Below are positions 1-6,519 of a stretch of DNA of 7,596 nt, one piece after another; positions within the stretch are counted from its first letter, which is position 1; the number at the start of each line of letters is the position of its first letter. Source of the DNA: an uncultured bacterium (GTDB lineage Bacteria; Chloroflexota; Anaerolineae; JACIWP01); assembly GCA_903872005.1 (NCBI GenBank), contig CAIQJD010000966.1, positions 1-7,596 on the forward strand. Direction: 5' to 3'. The notes under the pieces were generated by a model. It had not been told where the DNA came from, did not search any database, and saw only the letters and a program-made list of their open reading frames with translations. Position numbers and translations under genes: made by a program.

Positions 1-1
1 C

Positions 2-1957
2 AACATCCAGAGCATCCTCAATCTGAAAGTCACTGGCGAAGGGAGCCATGTCGTCTATTTGTGGCTGAAAGACGCGGCCGGCAACGCGGATCATACCCGG
101 CGCGCTTCGGTCTTCGTGCGCTACGATAGCGTCGCCCCCAACCTGCCGGCCAGCATCATCAGCACCAGCCACTTCACCGCCACCTGGTCGAATGACCCGA
201 CGATAGACGTGCGCTGGACCGAAGCCAACGACGCCCACAGCGGCGTGGCCGGCTACGCCCTGGCCTGGGATCAGAACCCCGCCACCCTGCCGGCGGCCAT
301 CACCACGACCCTGGCCCTGAGCGACACCAGCCCGACCCTGGTCGAAGGGAGCGGCCACTACGCCCACCTGCGCGTCCGCGATGTCGCCGGCAACTGGACC
401 GCGACCGCCCTGCACCTCGGCCCCTTCTCCATTGACCGGCAAGCGCCGGCCGCGCCCAGCTCTCTCTCGGCCACGCCGGCCGGCTGGACGAACATCAATC
501 AGTTCACCTTGAACTGGACGAACCCGGCCGATACAGCCGGCATCGCCGGCGCGTACTACAAGCTCGACGCCGCGCCGACCGGCCCCTTCGACGGCGTATC
601 GGCCGGCGGCGACAACCTGAATACCCTCATCAACATCACGGTCTTCGGCAACGGCGCGCACACGGTCTACGTCTGGCTGCGCGACAAAGCCGGCAACCTG
701 GATCACACGCGCTTTGCCACGACCACACTCTTCTACAATGCCACCGGCCCCAACGCGCCGATCAACCTGACGGCGATGTCGGCCGGCTGGACCAATGCCA
801 ACTCGTTCAACCTGAGCTGGACAAATCCGAACAATGCGGCCAGCATCGCCGGCGCGTACTACAAGCTGGATACGCCGCCCACCTTCCCCACCGACGGTTC
901 ATTGGTCTCCAGCCCCAATATCCAGAGCATCCTCAACCTGCACGTGAGCGGCGACGGCGCGCATCCGGTCTACGTCTGGCTCAAGGACGCCGCCGGCAAC
1001 GTGGATCACGCGCAACGCGCCTCCACGTTCCTGCGCTACGACACCACGCCGCCGACGTACCCCACTGTCTTCACCAGCACATCGCACATCACAGCCACCT
1101 GGTCCAACGACCCGACGGTGGACGCGACCTGGGCCGGCGCGACCGACGCCGGCAGCGGCCTGGGCGGTTACGCCATCGTCTGGGATCAGAACCCGGCCAC
1201 TCTGCCGGCGATGATCACGACCACGCTGGGACTGACGTCCACCAGTCCCGTGCTCGGCGAAGGGATCAGCCACTACGCCCATCTGCGGCTGCGCGATACT
1301 CTGGACGCCTGGACGACCGGCGCGCTGCACCTGGGGCCATTCTACATTGACCTGCAAGCGCCGGCCGCGCCGCTGGCGCTGCGCGCTGTGCCTGCCGGCT
1401 GGAGTAACCACAATCCCTTCACCGTCTTGTGGAACAACCCGACCGACGCATCGGGCATCGGCGGCGCGTACTACAAACTGGACGCCGCGCCCACGCATAA
1501 TTTCGATGGCATCTTCGTCAGCGGCGAGAACCTCTCCACCTTGAACACCATCTCGGTGGGATCGGACGGCGCGCACAGCATCTACGTCTGGCTCAAGGAT
1601 CGCGCCGGCAACCTGGACTACACCCGCTTCGCCACGGCTACGCTTTATATGGACACCGTGCCCCCTGGCGCGCCATCTTTCCTGACGCCAGACCCGGCCG
1701 GTTGGAGCAGCGCGAACAGCTTCGGCATTTCCTGGACGAATCCGGTCGAGCCGGCCGGCATCGCCGGGGCGTACTACAAGCTGGACACGCCGCCCAGCGG
1801 GAACGCCGACGGGAGCTTCGTCGAGACGAATCACGAGATGGATGGGATTGTCCTCCCCGGCGAAGGGATGCACCGCATCTACCTGTGGCTGCGCGATGGG
1901 GCCGGCAACGCCGACTATCGCACCCGCAACTCGGAAGTCTTCTACTACGACGGGACG
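2..1957 (+). repeat. A-B-A higher-order repeat with exact 915-bp period
   Basis: Within the first gene the modules A(101 aa)-B(103 aa)-A(101 aa) recur in register. The boundaries 134/1049 (B starts), 443/1358 (A after B) and 746/1661 (next A) are each exactly 915 bases apart, and the partial A at base 2 matches base 917 onward. By hand alignment the two B modules share about 67 of 103 residues. The A modules at 443 and 1358 share about 62 of 101, whereas adjacent A modules at 443 and 746 share about 55 of 101. This indicates duplication of a three-domain block rather than of single domains. The A module at 1661-1957 begins a third copy that gives way to C modules. Confidence 0.85.
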
Positions 1958-4825
1958 TCGCCCACGACGACGCTGACCATCACCGGCGCGCTGGGCTTGA
2001 ATGGCTGGTACACCTCAACGGTCGCCGGCGCCCTGTCTGCCCAGGACGCCCTCTCGGGCGTGGACGAAATCCGCTACCGCATCAACGCCGGCCCCTGGCA
2101 GACCGACGCGGCCTTCTCTCTGAACGCCGGCGGCGTCTACACCATCGAATACAGCGCCCTGGATGCAGCCGGCAACCGCGAGCTGACGCGCACCTTGCCG
2201 ATCAAGATGGACCTCCAGCCGCCGGTCACTACCCTGACCAGGCAGGGCGTGGTGGGCCAGGAGGGTTGGTACACCTCGCCGGTGACCATCACCCTGACGC
2301 CGGCCGACGCCATCGCCGGGCCGGGCATCACGCGCTACCGCCTGGACGCCGGCGCCTGGATGACCGGCACGACCTTCGTTCTGAACACCGACGGCGCGCA
2401 CCAGATCGAATACGCCTCGCGCGACGCCGCCGGCAATCAAGAAGCCGTCAAGACCGACTCCGCGCGGCTGGACATTCAGGGGCCGACGACGTCCTACATG
2501 GTTTCCGGCGCGCTGGGCGAAGGCGGCTGGTTCCTCTCGCCGGTCACCGTGACGCTGACGCCGGCCGACGCTATCTCCGGGCCGGCCGCGACTTTCTATC
2601 GTCTGGACGCTGGCAGTTGGAGCGCCGGGACGCGCCTGGTGGTCGCCGGCGAAACCTCGCACAGCGTGCGCTTCTACAGCACCGACCGCGCCGGCAACGC
2701 CGAGGCCGCGCAGCTCCTCAACGTCAACATTGATGCGACCGCGCCCTCGCCGCCCTTCAACCTCGCCGCCAGCCCGTACCGGCGCTGGACGAACACCAAC
2801 GCCTTCAGCATGACCTGGACCAGCTTGCCCGACATTTCGGGCGTCGCCGGCGCATACTACAAGCTGGACAGCGAGCCGACCCATAAGTCCGACGGGACCT
2901 ACGCGCCGGGCGCAATCAACAACCTCGCCAACATGACCGTGTCGGGCGAAGGGAAGCACACCGTCTACCTCTGGCTGCGCGATGCGGCCGGCAACGCCAA
3001 CCATCAGACGCGCAACGTCCTGAGCGAGGCGCTCTGGCTCGACACGACCGCGCCGACTACCACCCACACGCTCACCGGCTCACTGGGACTCAATGGCTGG
3101 TACACGTCCTCCGTGCGCGTCACTCTGAACGGCCAGGACGCGCTCTCCGGCTACGCCGGCTCCTACTATCGGCTGGACGACCAATCCTGGACATCCGGCA
3201 ATAGCCTCCTGATCACGACCTCCGACCGCCACGCGCTGCAATACTACTCGCTGGACAACGCCGGCAACGCCGAAAACTCCAACGCTGCCTTCGTGCGCGT
3301 GGACGTGGACGCGCCGCTCGCCCCGGTGGGCTTGCGCGCCGGCCCCGAAGGCTGGCAACGGATCAACAACTTCACGGCGACATGGACGGATCCGATAGAC
3401 ACATCGGGCATCGCCGCGGCCTATTACAAGATTGACAGCGCCCCCACCACGCCCACCGATGGCGTCCTCGTCAATGGGCCGCTGGGACGCATCGCCGGCA
3501 TCCAGGCCCCGCGTGAAGGCAAGCATGCGCTCTACGTCTGGCTGGTGGACGCGGCCGGCAACATGGACTATCGGCGCTACGGCTCCGTGCCCGATGGCTT
3601 CTGGTACGACGCCCTGCCGCCCACCACGACGCTGACCATCAGCGCTACGCCGGGCATCGGCGGCTGGTACCGCTCGGCGGCCAACCTCACCCTGAGCGCC
3701 GTAGACTCCGCCTCCGGCGTCGCATCCACCTACTACCGCGTGAACAATGGGGCCTGGCAGACCGGCGCATCCCTGGCGCTCAACGCCGATGGCGCGCATA
3801 TCGTCGAGTACTACTCGGTGGATCAGGCCGGCAACCGTGAGGCCACCCACACGTCCACAATCAAGATTGACACGCAGTCGCCCACGTCTCACGTCTATGA
3901 GCCGTTGGGCTATCAAGAGAGCGATGTGGTCACCGTGCGTTGGACCGGCGCGGATGCCGGCTCTGGCGTCCTCTACTATGATGTGGAATACAAGGATGGG
4001 GCTGCCGGTGCCTGGACTGCCTGGCGCACCGCTACGGATGAGACATCGGGCCTCTTCGTGGGCCAACGCGGCCACGTCTACTATCTGCGGAGCAGGGCGC
4101 GTGACCGCGCCGGCAACGTGGAGCAAATCCCGCCCGATGCCGGCCACGTCAAGTTCTACATCGAGCCGGTCGCCAACGGCCGCTTCGAGACGCGCGACCT
4201 ACTGCACTGGAACCAGGGCGGCGTCCTGGGCAAGCGCGTGGAATCGGGCGATGCCCACGGCGGCGGGACGAGCTACCTGGCCGTGTTGGGCAACCCGGAA
4301 CTGGGGCCGTGCTATGACACATCGCCGGCGGTGCTGCTGGAAGGCGCGGCCGTCATCTCGCAGACCATCGAAGTGCCGGCGACGCCCGACACAGTTGCGC
4401 CAAAGCTGCATTTCTGGTATCATATCGTCACGTATGATGTCGTTTGGAGCGCGCGTTACAATCGGTACTACGACTCGTTCGATGTAGAGTTGGGCCTGAG
4501 CGGCGTCCCGACGCGCACCCTGTTGTTGCGCGATGGGAACTATGACCCGGCCAACGTAGGCGCCGGCCGGCCGGCCACCGACCTGGGCTGGCGAGAGGGA
4601 AATATTGACCTTTCCCCCTATGCCGGCCGCACGGTAACGCTCTACTTCAGCGCCAATAATCGGGTAGACCGGTTCTTCAATACATGGGCCTTCCTGGATG
4701 ATGTGTCCATCACCGGCAGCGGGCCGACCTACAAGCTCTTCCTCCCCTCTGTCGTCAAGGAACAGGAAGGCCGGGTCGCCGCCGATTTGGCATCTGAAGA
4801 TGGAGGCCCGCCGCCGCCACGCTAA
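2..4825 (+). CDS. Giant secreted Ig-like repeat surface protein, C-terminal 1607 residues (5' partial)
   Basis: The reading frame is open from base 2 to a TAA at 4823-4825, and its start lies outside the window. Numbering from base 2, the visible order is: partial A module 1-44, B 45-147, A 148-248, A 249-349, B 350-452, A 453-553, A 554-652, C 653-739, 740-826 and 827-913, A 914-1016, C 1017-1103, A 1104-1205, C 1206-1292, a fibronectin-III-like module 1293 to about 1390, and a C-terminal jelly-roll-like domain about 1392-1573. A modules share AGAYYKLD and VYVWLxDxAGN. B modules share WDQNPATLP, HYAHLR and LHLGPF. C modules (GWYTS, YRLD, YYSxDxAGN) resemble the OmpL47-type bacterial Ig-like domain. 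There is a single Cys, at base 4310, in the C-terminal domain, and no membrane helix or LPXTG anchor is visible. A long extracellular adhesive or structural fibre is inferred; no catalytic motif was seen. Gene 2 starts 16 bases after the stop. The frame is certain; the function is not. Confidence 0.95.
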   Translation, partial: NIQSILNLKVTGEGSHVVYLWLKDAAGNADHTRRASVFVRYDSVAPNLPASIISTSHFTATWSNDPTIDVRWTEANDAHSGVAGYALAWDQNPATLPAAITTTLALSDTSPTLVEGSGHYAHLRVRDVAGNWTATALHLGPFSIDRQAPAAPSSLSATPAGWTNINQFTLNWTNPADTAGIAGAYYKLDAAPTGPFDGVSAGGDNLNTLINITVFGNGAHTVYVWLRDKAGNLDHTRFATTTLFYNATGPNAPINLTAMSAGWTNANSFNLSWTNPNNAASIAGAYYKLDTPPTFPTDGSLVSSPNIQSILNLHVSGDGAHPVYVWLKDAAGNVDHAQRASTFLRYDTTPPTYPTVFTSTSHITATWSNDPTVDATWAGATDAGSGLGGYAIVWDQNPATLPAMITTTLGLTSTSPVLGEGISHYAHLRLRDTLDAWTTGALHLGPFYIDLQAPAAPLALRAVPAGWSNHNPFTVLWNNPTDASGIGGAYYKLDAAPTHNFDGIFVSGENLSTLNTISVGSDGAHSIYVWLKDRAGNLDYTRFATATLYMDTVPPGAPSFLTPDPAGWSSANSFGISWTNPVEPAGIAGAYYKLDTPPSGNADGSFVETNHEMDGIVLPGEGMHRIYLWLRDGAGNADYRTRNSEVFYYDGTSPTTTLTITGALGLNGWYTSTVAGALSAQDALSGVDEIRYRINAGPWQTDAAFSLNAGGVYTIEYSALDAAGNRELTRTLPIKMDLQPPVTTLTRQGVVGQEGWYTSPVTITLTPADAIAGPGITRYRLDAGAWMTGTTFVLNTDGAHQIEYASRDAAGNQEAVKTDSARLDIQGPTTSYMVSGALGEGGWFLSPVTVTLTPADAISGPAATFYRLDAGSWSAGTRLVVAGETSHSVRFYSTDRAGNAEAAQLLNVNIDATAPSPPFNLAASPYRRWTNTNAFSMTWTSLPDISGVAGAYYKLDSEPTHKSDGTYAPGAINNLANMTVSGEGKHTVYLWLRDAAGNANHQTRNVLSEALWLDTTAPTTTHTLTGSLGLNGWYTSSVRVTLNGQDALSGYAGSYYRLDDQSWTSGNSLLITTSDRHALQYYSLDNAGNAENSNAAFVRVDVDAPLAPVGLRAGPEGWQRINNFTATWTDPIDTSGIAAAYYKIDSAPTTPTDGVLVNGPLGRIAGIQAPREGKHALYVWLVDAAGNMDYRRYGSVPDGFWYDALPPTTTLTISATPGIGGWYRSAANLTLSAVDSASGVASTYYRVNNGAWQTGASLALNADGAHIVEYYSVDQAGNREATHTSTIKIDTQSPTSHVYEPLGYQESDVVTVRWTGADAGSGVLYYDVEYKDGAAGAWTAWRTATDETSGLFVGQRGHVYYLRSRARDRAGNVEQIPPDAGHVKFYIEPVANGRFETRDLLHWNQGGVLGKRVESGDAHGGGTSYLAVLGNPELGPCYDTSPAVLLEGAAVISQTIEVPATPDTVAPKLHFWYHIVTYDVVWSARYNRYYDSFDVELGLSGVPTRTLLLRDGNYDPANVGAGRPATDLGWREGNIDLSPYAGRTVTLYFSANNRVDRFFNTWAFLDDVSITGSGPTYKLFLPSVVKEQEGRVAADLASEDGGPPPPR
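1958..2740 (+). repeat. Three tandem OmpL47-type Ig-like modules (C1-C3), 261 bp each
   Basis: Three consecutive modules (1958-2218, 2219-2479, 2480-2740) are each exactly 87 codons. Each opens with a PxTT/PTTT-like strand. GW[YF] follows, then a DAxSG or DAIxGP loop, then YRL/YRI, and a [DA]GxW turn. Each ends in a strand with the D.AGN motif and a closing D-containing strand (MDLQ, LDIQ, NIDAT). The pattern fits the OmpL47-type bacterial Ig-like fold as I remember it. The first two copies keep GWYTS, and the third has GWFLS. Confidence 0.8.
2741..3877 (+). repeat. Alternating A-C-A-C Ig-like modules
   Basis: After the C triplet the array switches to strict alternation: A 2741-3049 (103 aa), C 3050-3310 (87 aa), A 3311-3616 (102 aa), C 3617-3877 (87 aa). 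The two C copies have the same length as C1-C3, while the A copies vary by a few residues in the loop after the D.AGN motif. The C copy at 3617 resembles C1 in its GxWQT and NADGAH/NAGGVY turns, suggesting that C modules were copied between positions. All are in frame with the rest of the gene. Confidence 0.8.
3878..4174 (+). other. Fibronectin-III-like module near the C-terminus
   Basis: This module of about 98 residues differs from A, B and C. It has VTVRWTGADAGSGVLYYDVEY, then WTAWRTATDETSGLF, a GxxGHVYYLRSRARDRAGN segment and a closing strand KFYIEPV. The aromatic and Tyr/Arg pattern (VxWxGxD, YDVxYxDG, YxLRxRAxDxAGN) is the usual one for bacterial FN3-like or Ig-like domains at the end of such arrays. 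It probably acts as a spacer between the repeats and the terminal domain. Its boundaries are approximate. Confidence 0.7.
4175..4720 (+). other. C-terminal jelly-roll-like (carbohydrate-binding-type) domain
   Basis: This domain begins with NGRFE followed by a Trp nine residues later, the N-x-x-F-E...W opening I associate with CBM4/CBM22-like or NPCBM-like beta-sandwiches. It contains LAVLGNPELG, a strand HFWYHIVTYD and a YDSFDVELG strand. Near the end come IDLSPYAGRTVTLYF and the closing FLDDVSI strand, typical of these folds. The only Cys of the visible protein lies here (base 4310). Binding of glycan or another surface ligand is inferred from fold type alone; no binding residues can be assigned. 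Confidence 0.6.
4730..4759 (+). other. C-terminal YKLFLPSVVK motif, candidate surface-sorting signal
   Basis: Just after the terminal domain the protein reads YKLFLPSVVK, then 21 mostly charged, Ala and Pro residues to the stop. I remember similar endings, of the form YxxYLPxVxR or K, on many secreted Chloroflexota proteins, where they lie at or near the extreme C-terminus. No function is established to my knowledge, and a sorting or retention role is inference. The unusual point here is the extra tail EQEGRVAADLASEDGGPPPPR after the motif. Confidence 0.45.
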
Positions 4826-4830
4826 ACAGT

Positions 4831-4836
4831 GGGGAG
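4831..4836 (+). promoter_or_regulatory. Ribosome binding site for the TPR membrane protein
   Basis: GGGGAG lies in the 16-base gap after the first gene, with a 5-base spacer (AAGAC) before the ATG at 4842. This supports that ATG over the in-frame upstream ATGs at 4698 and 4800, which lie inside the first gene and would add a low-complexity, non-conserved-looking N-terminus. Confidence 0.75.
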
Positions 4837-4841
4837 AAGAC

Positions 4842-6509
4842 ATGACCTGTCCGTACCTCGGCTCGCGTCAGGATCAGGCAATCCATCATTCCTATCCGAC
4901 TGAAGAGAACGCCTGCTATGCAGCGCGAGCCAGGGGCGGCGCGGGCTTTCAGGAGATAGGGGCCGGCCGCCAGCAGCAATTCTGCCTGGGCGACAACTTC
5001 GCCGCGTGCCCGCTCTATCAAGTCGCGCCGTCGCCGCCGGCGGCCAATCCCGAAGCGCTCTACGAACAGGGCATGGTCCACTATCGCCGACGCGAATGGA
5101 TCGAGGCGCGCGACTGCTTCCGTCAGCTCAAGCTCCTTGAGCCGAACCGCAAGGCCATTGACGACTTGCTGGACGATCTCAACCTCTTCATCCAATTGCA
5201 GAGCATGCGCGCGCCGGCCGAAAGCGCCGGCGCGGCGGCCGCGTCGCCCGCCGGGCCAGCGCCGGCCGGGGCTTCCGCCGAGCAGCGCAGCGTTCGCCCT
5301 GCCGCGCCGCGCCGGCGGGCCAAACCCATCCTGTGGATTGCCCTGGCCGCCCTGTTGGTGATCGCCGTCGCCGCCGGCGCGGTCTTCGCCGGCGGACTTC
5401 TGCCTCTGCGCCCCTCTACTGCCCAAGAAGTCACCAATCTCTACAATCGCGGCCAGGCGCGCTTGGCGGTTGGCGACTACGAGGGGGCCATCACCACCTT
5501 CCAGGACTTGCTGCAAATCGCGCCTGAGAATCGGGAGGCCCAGGCCGGCCTGGAACGCGCCAAGCGCCTGAAGACCCTGTCGCAGCTCTACGCGGAAGCG
5601 CAACGCTTCATCGCCGCCGAAGAATGGGACGCCGCTTCGGAGAAGCTCAAGAGCATCCTGGAACTGGATCCCAGCTACCAGGACGCCTTTGAAATGTCCT
5701 CGCGCGTCGAGCGCCAGCGCCGGCTCATCGCCCTGTTTGAGCAGGGCAAGACCAACTACGACCTGAAGAGTTGGGGCGCTGCCTTCGCCGATTTCGAGCA
5801 GCTTCGCACCCTGGATCCCACTTTTCGCACGGCCGCCGTTCAAGAATTCCTGTTCAATGCCTACGTGAACGACGCATTGAGCCTGATTGAGCGCGCCGGC
5901 GAATCGGTGGAGCCGCTCAAGGACGCCAACCAGCGCTTTTCCAGCGCCCTGAGCATCAACCCGCGCGATAAGCGCGCCACCGAAGAGCGCCGGCTGCTCA
6001 CCCTCTATCTGGATGGTCGCGTCGCCTTCAGCAAGGCCAACTGGGACGAGACGATCACCAAAGTGCGTGATGTCTACAACGCGCGGCCAGATTATGCGGC
6101 CGGCTGGGCCGCGCGCACGCTGTACAATGCCTACGTCCAGCGCGGCAACCAGTACATGGTGATCAAGAACTGCCAGGCCGCCTTAGATGACTATCGGCAA
6201 GCGGTCGCCCTGGACGGCGTGGAAGACAAGACGTTGGCGAAAGCCGGCCAGACACAAGCGCAAGGCTGCGCCGCTACGCCAACCCCCACCTATACGCCCA
6301 CGATTTCGCCCACGCCGACGACCACCTCGACGCTGACCTTCACGCCATCGCCGACGCGCCCGCCGGCTACTGAGACGCCCATTCGACCAACCAATACGCC
6401 GGCCCCGCCCACCAACACGCCGGCGCCCCAACCGACCAAAGAGCCGCCGCCCACCCGCGAGCCGACTCAGCCTCCTGCGCCCACCAAAGAGCCGACGCCG
6501 CCACGTTGA
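4842..6509 (+). CDS. Single-span membrane TPR scaffold with N-terminal four-Cys module and Thr/Pro tail
   Basis: The protein has 555 residues and ends at TGA 6507-6509. Residues 3-59 form a four-Cys module (C3PYLG, NAC25Y, FC48L, C56PLY), possibly metal-binding. I remember similar modules in Chloroflexota proteins, some with LysM domains. A TPR-like helix pair follows (about 70-103; ALYEQGMVHYRRREWIEARD), then an Ala/Pro-rich linker. A basic stretch RRRAK precedes one hydrophobic helix at about 163-187, so by the positive-inside rule the N-terminus is probably cytoplasmic. Residues from about 196 to 470 are helical repeats of TPR type: YNRGQARLAVGDYEGAITTF, LYAEAQRFIAAEEWDAASEKL, LFEQGKTNYDLKSWGAAFADF and others. 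Residues 477-555 are Thr/Pro-rich. There is no catalytic motif, so a scaffold or adaptor linking cytoplasm and surface is inferred. The next gene starts 10 bases downstream. Architecture is confident; partners are unknown. Confidence 0.93.
   Translation: MTCPYLGSRQDQAIHHSYPTEENACYAARARGGAGFQEIGAGRQQQFCLGDNFAACPLYQVAPSPPAANPEALYEQGMVHYRRREWIEARDCFRQLKLLEPNRKAIDDLLDDLNLFIQLQSMRAPAESAGAAAASPAGPAPAGASAEQRSVRPAAPRRRAKPILWIALAALLVIAVAAGAVFAGGLLPLRPSTAQEVTNLYNRGQARLAVGDYEGAITTFQDLLQIAPENREAQAGLERAKRLKTLSQLYAEAQRFIAAEEWDAASEKLKSILELDPSYQDAFEMSSRVERQRRLIALFEQGKTNYDLKSWGAAFADFEQLRTLDPTFRTAAVQEFLFNAYVNDALSLIERAGESVEPLKDANQRFSSALSINPRDKRATEERRLLTLYLDGRVAFSKANWDETITKVRDVYNARPDYAAGWAARTLYNAYVQRGNQYMVIKNCQAALDDYRQAVALDGVEDKTLAKAGQTQAQGCAATPTPTYTPTISPTPTTTSTLTFTPSPTRPPATETPIRPTNTPAPPTNTPAPQPTKEPPPTREPTQPPAPTKEPTPPR
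5328..5402 (+). other. Predicted transmembrane helix of the TPR protein
   Basis: About 25 uncharged residues (ILWIALAALLVIAVAAGAVF followed by AGGLL) are flanked on the N-terminal side by RRRAKP. No other hydrophobic segment of comparable length occurs in the protein, so it should cross the membrane once. It sits far from the N-terminus and is an internal anchor rather than a cleavable signal peptide. Confidence 0.88.
6270..6506 (+). repeat. Thr/Pro-rich low-complexity tail with short direct repeats
   Basis: The last 79 residues of the TPR protein are mostly Thr, Pro and Ala (TPTPTYTPTISPTPTTT and onward). The tail includes two adjacent 21-base units at 6387-6407 and 6408-6428, both encoding PTNTPAP, and later KEP-containing units (PTKEPPP, PTREPTQPP, PTKEPTPPR). 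Such tails are typical disordered, potentially O-glycosylated wall-spanning linkers in Chloroflexota. Here the tail is C-terminal with no domain after it. Confidence 0.85.
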
Positions 6510-6519
6510 GCCAGCGCCT

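Noticed and set aside
1702..2733. A 343-codon + strand frame inside the first gene
   Set aside because: It is Arg/His-rich low-complexity translation of the Ig-like repeats in a shifted frame, while the main frame shows clear conserved modules throughout.
4698..4841. Upstream starts for the TPR gene at 4698 or 4800
   Set aside because: They overlap the end of the first gene, would add a Ser/Pro/Arg-rich N-terminus in front of the conserved-looking CPYLG module, and lack the GGGGAG site that precedes the ATG at 4842.
4826..4841. Terminator or promoter between the first and second genes
   Set aside because: The gap is only 16 bases and is filled by the ribosome binding site; no hairpin with a T run is present.
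899..5843. Long open frames on the minus strand (899-1873, 2015-3067, 3080-4147, 4199-4843, 4755-5843) that almost tile the antisense strand
   Set aside because: They are rich in Arg, Gly, Val and Ala, contain no recognisable domain and mirror the modules of the + strand genes. Long antisense frames are expected opposite GC-rich codons with G or C in third position.
6510..6519. Terminator or promoter between the second and third genes
   Set aside because: Ten bases are too few for either, and no motif is seen.
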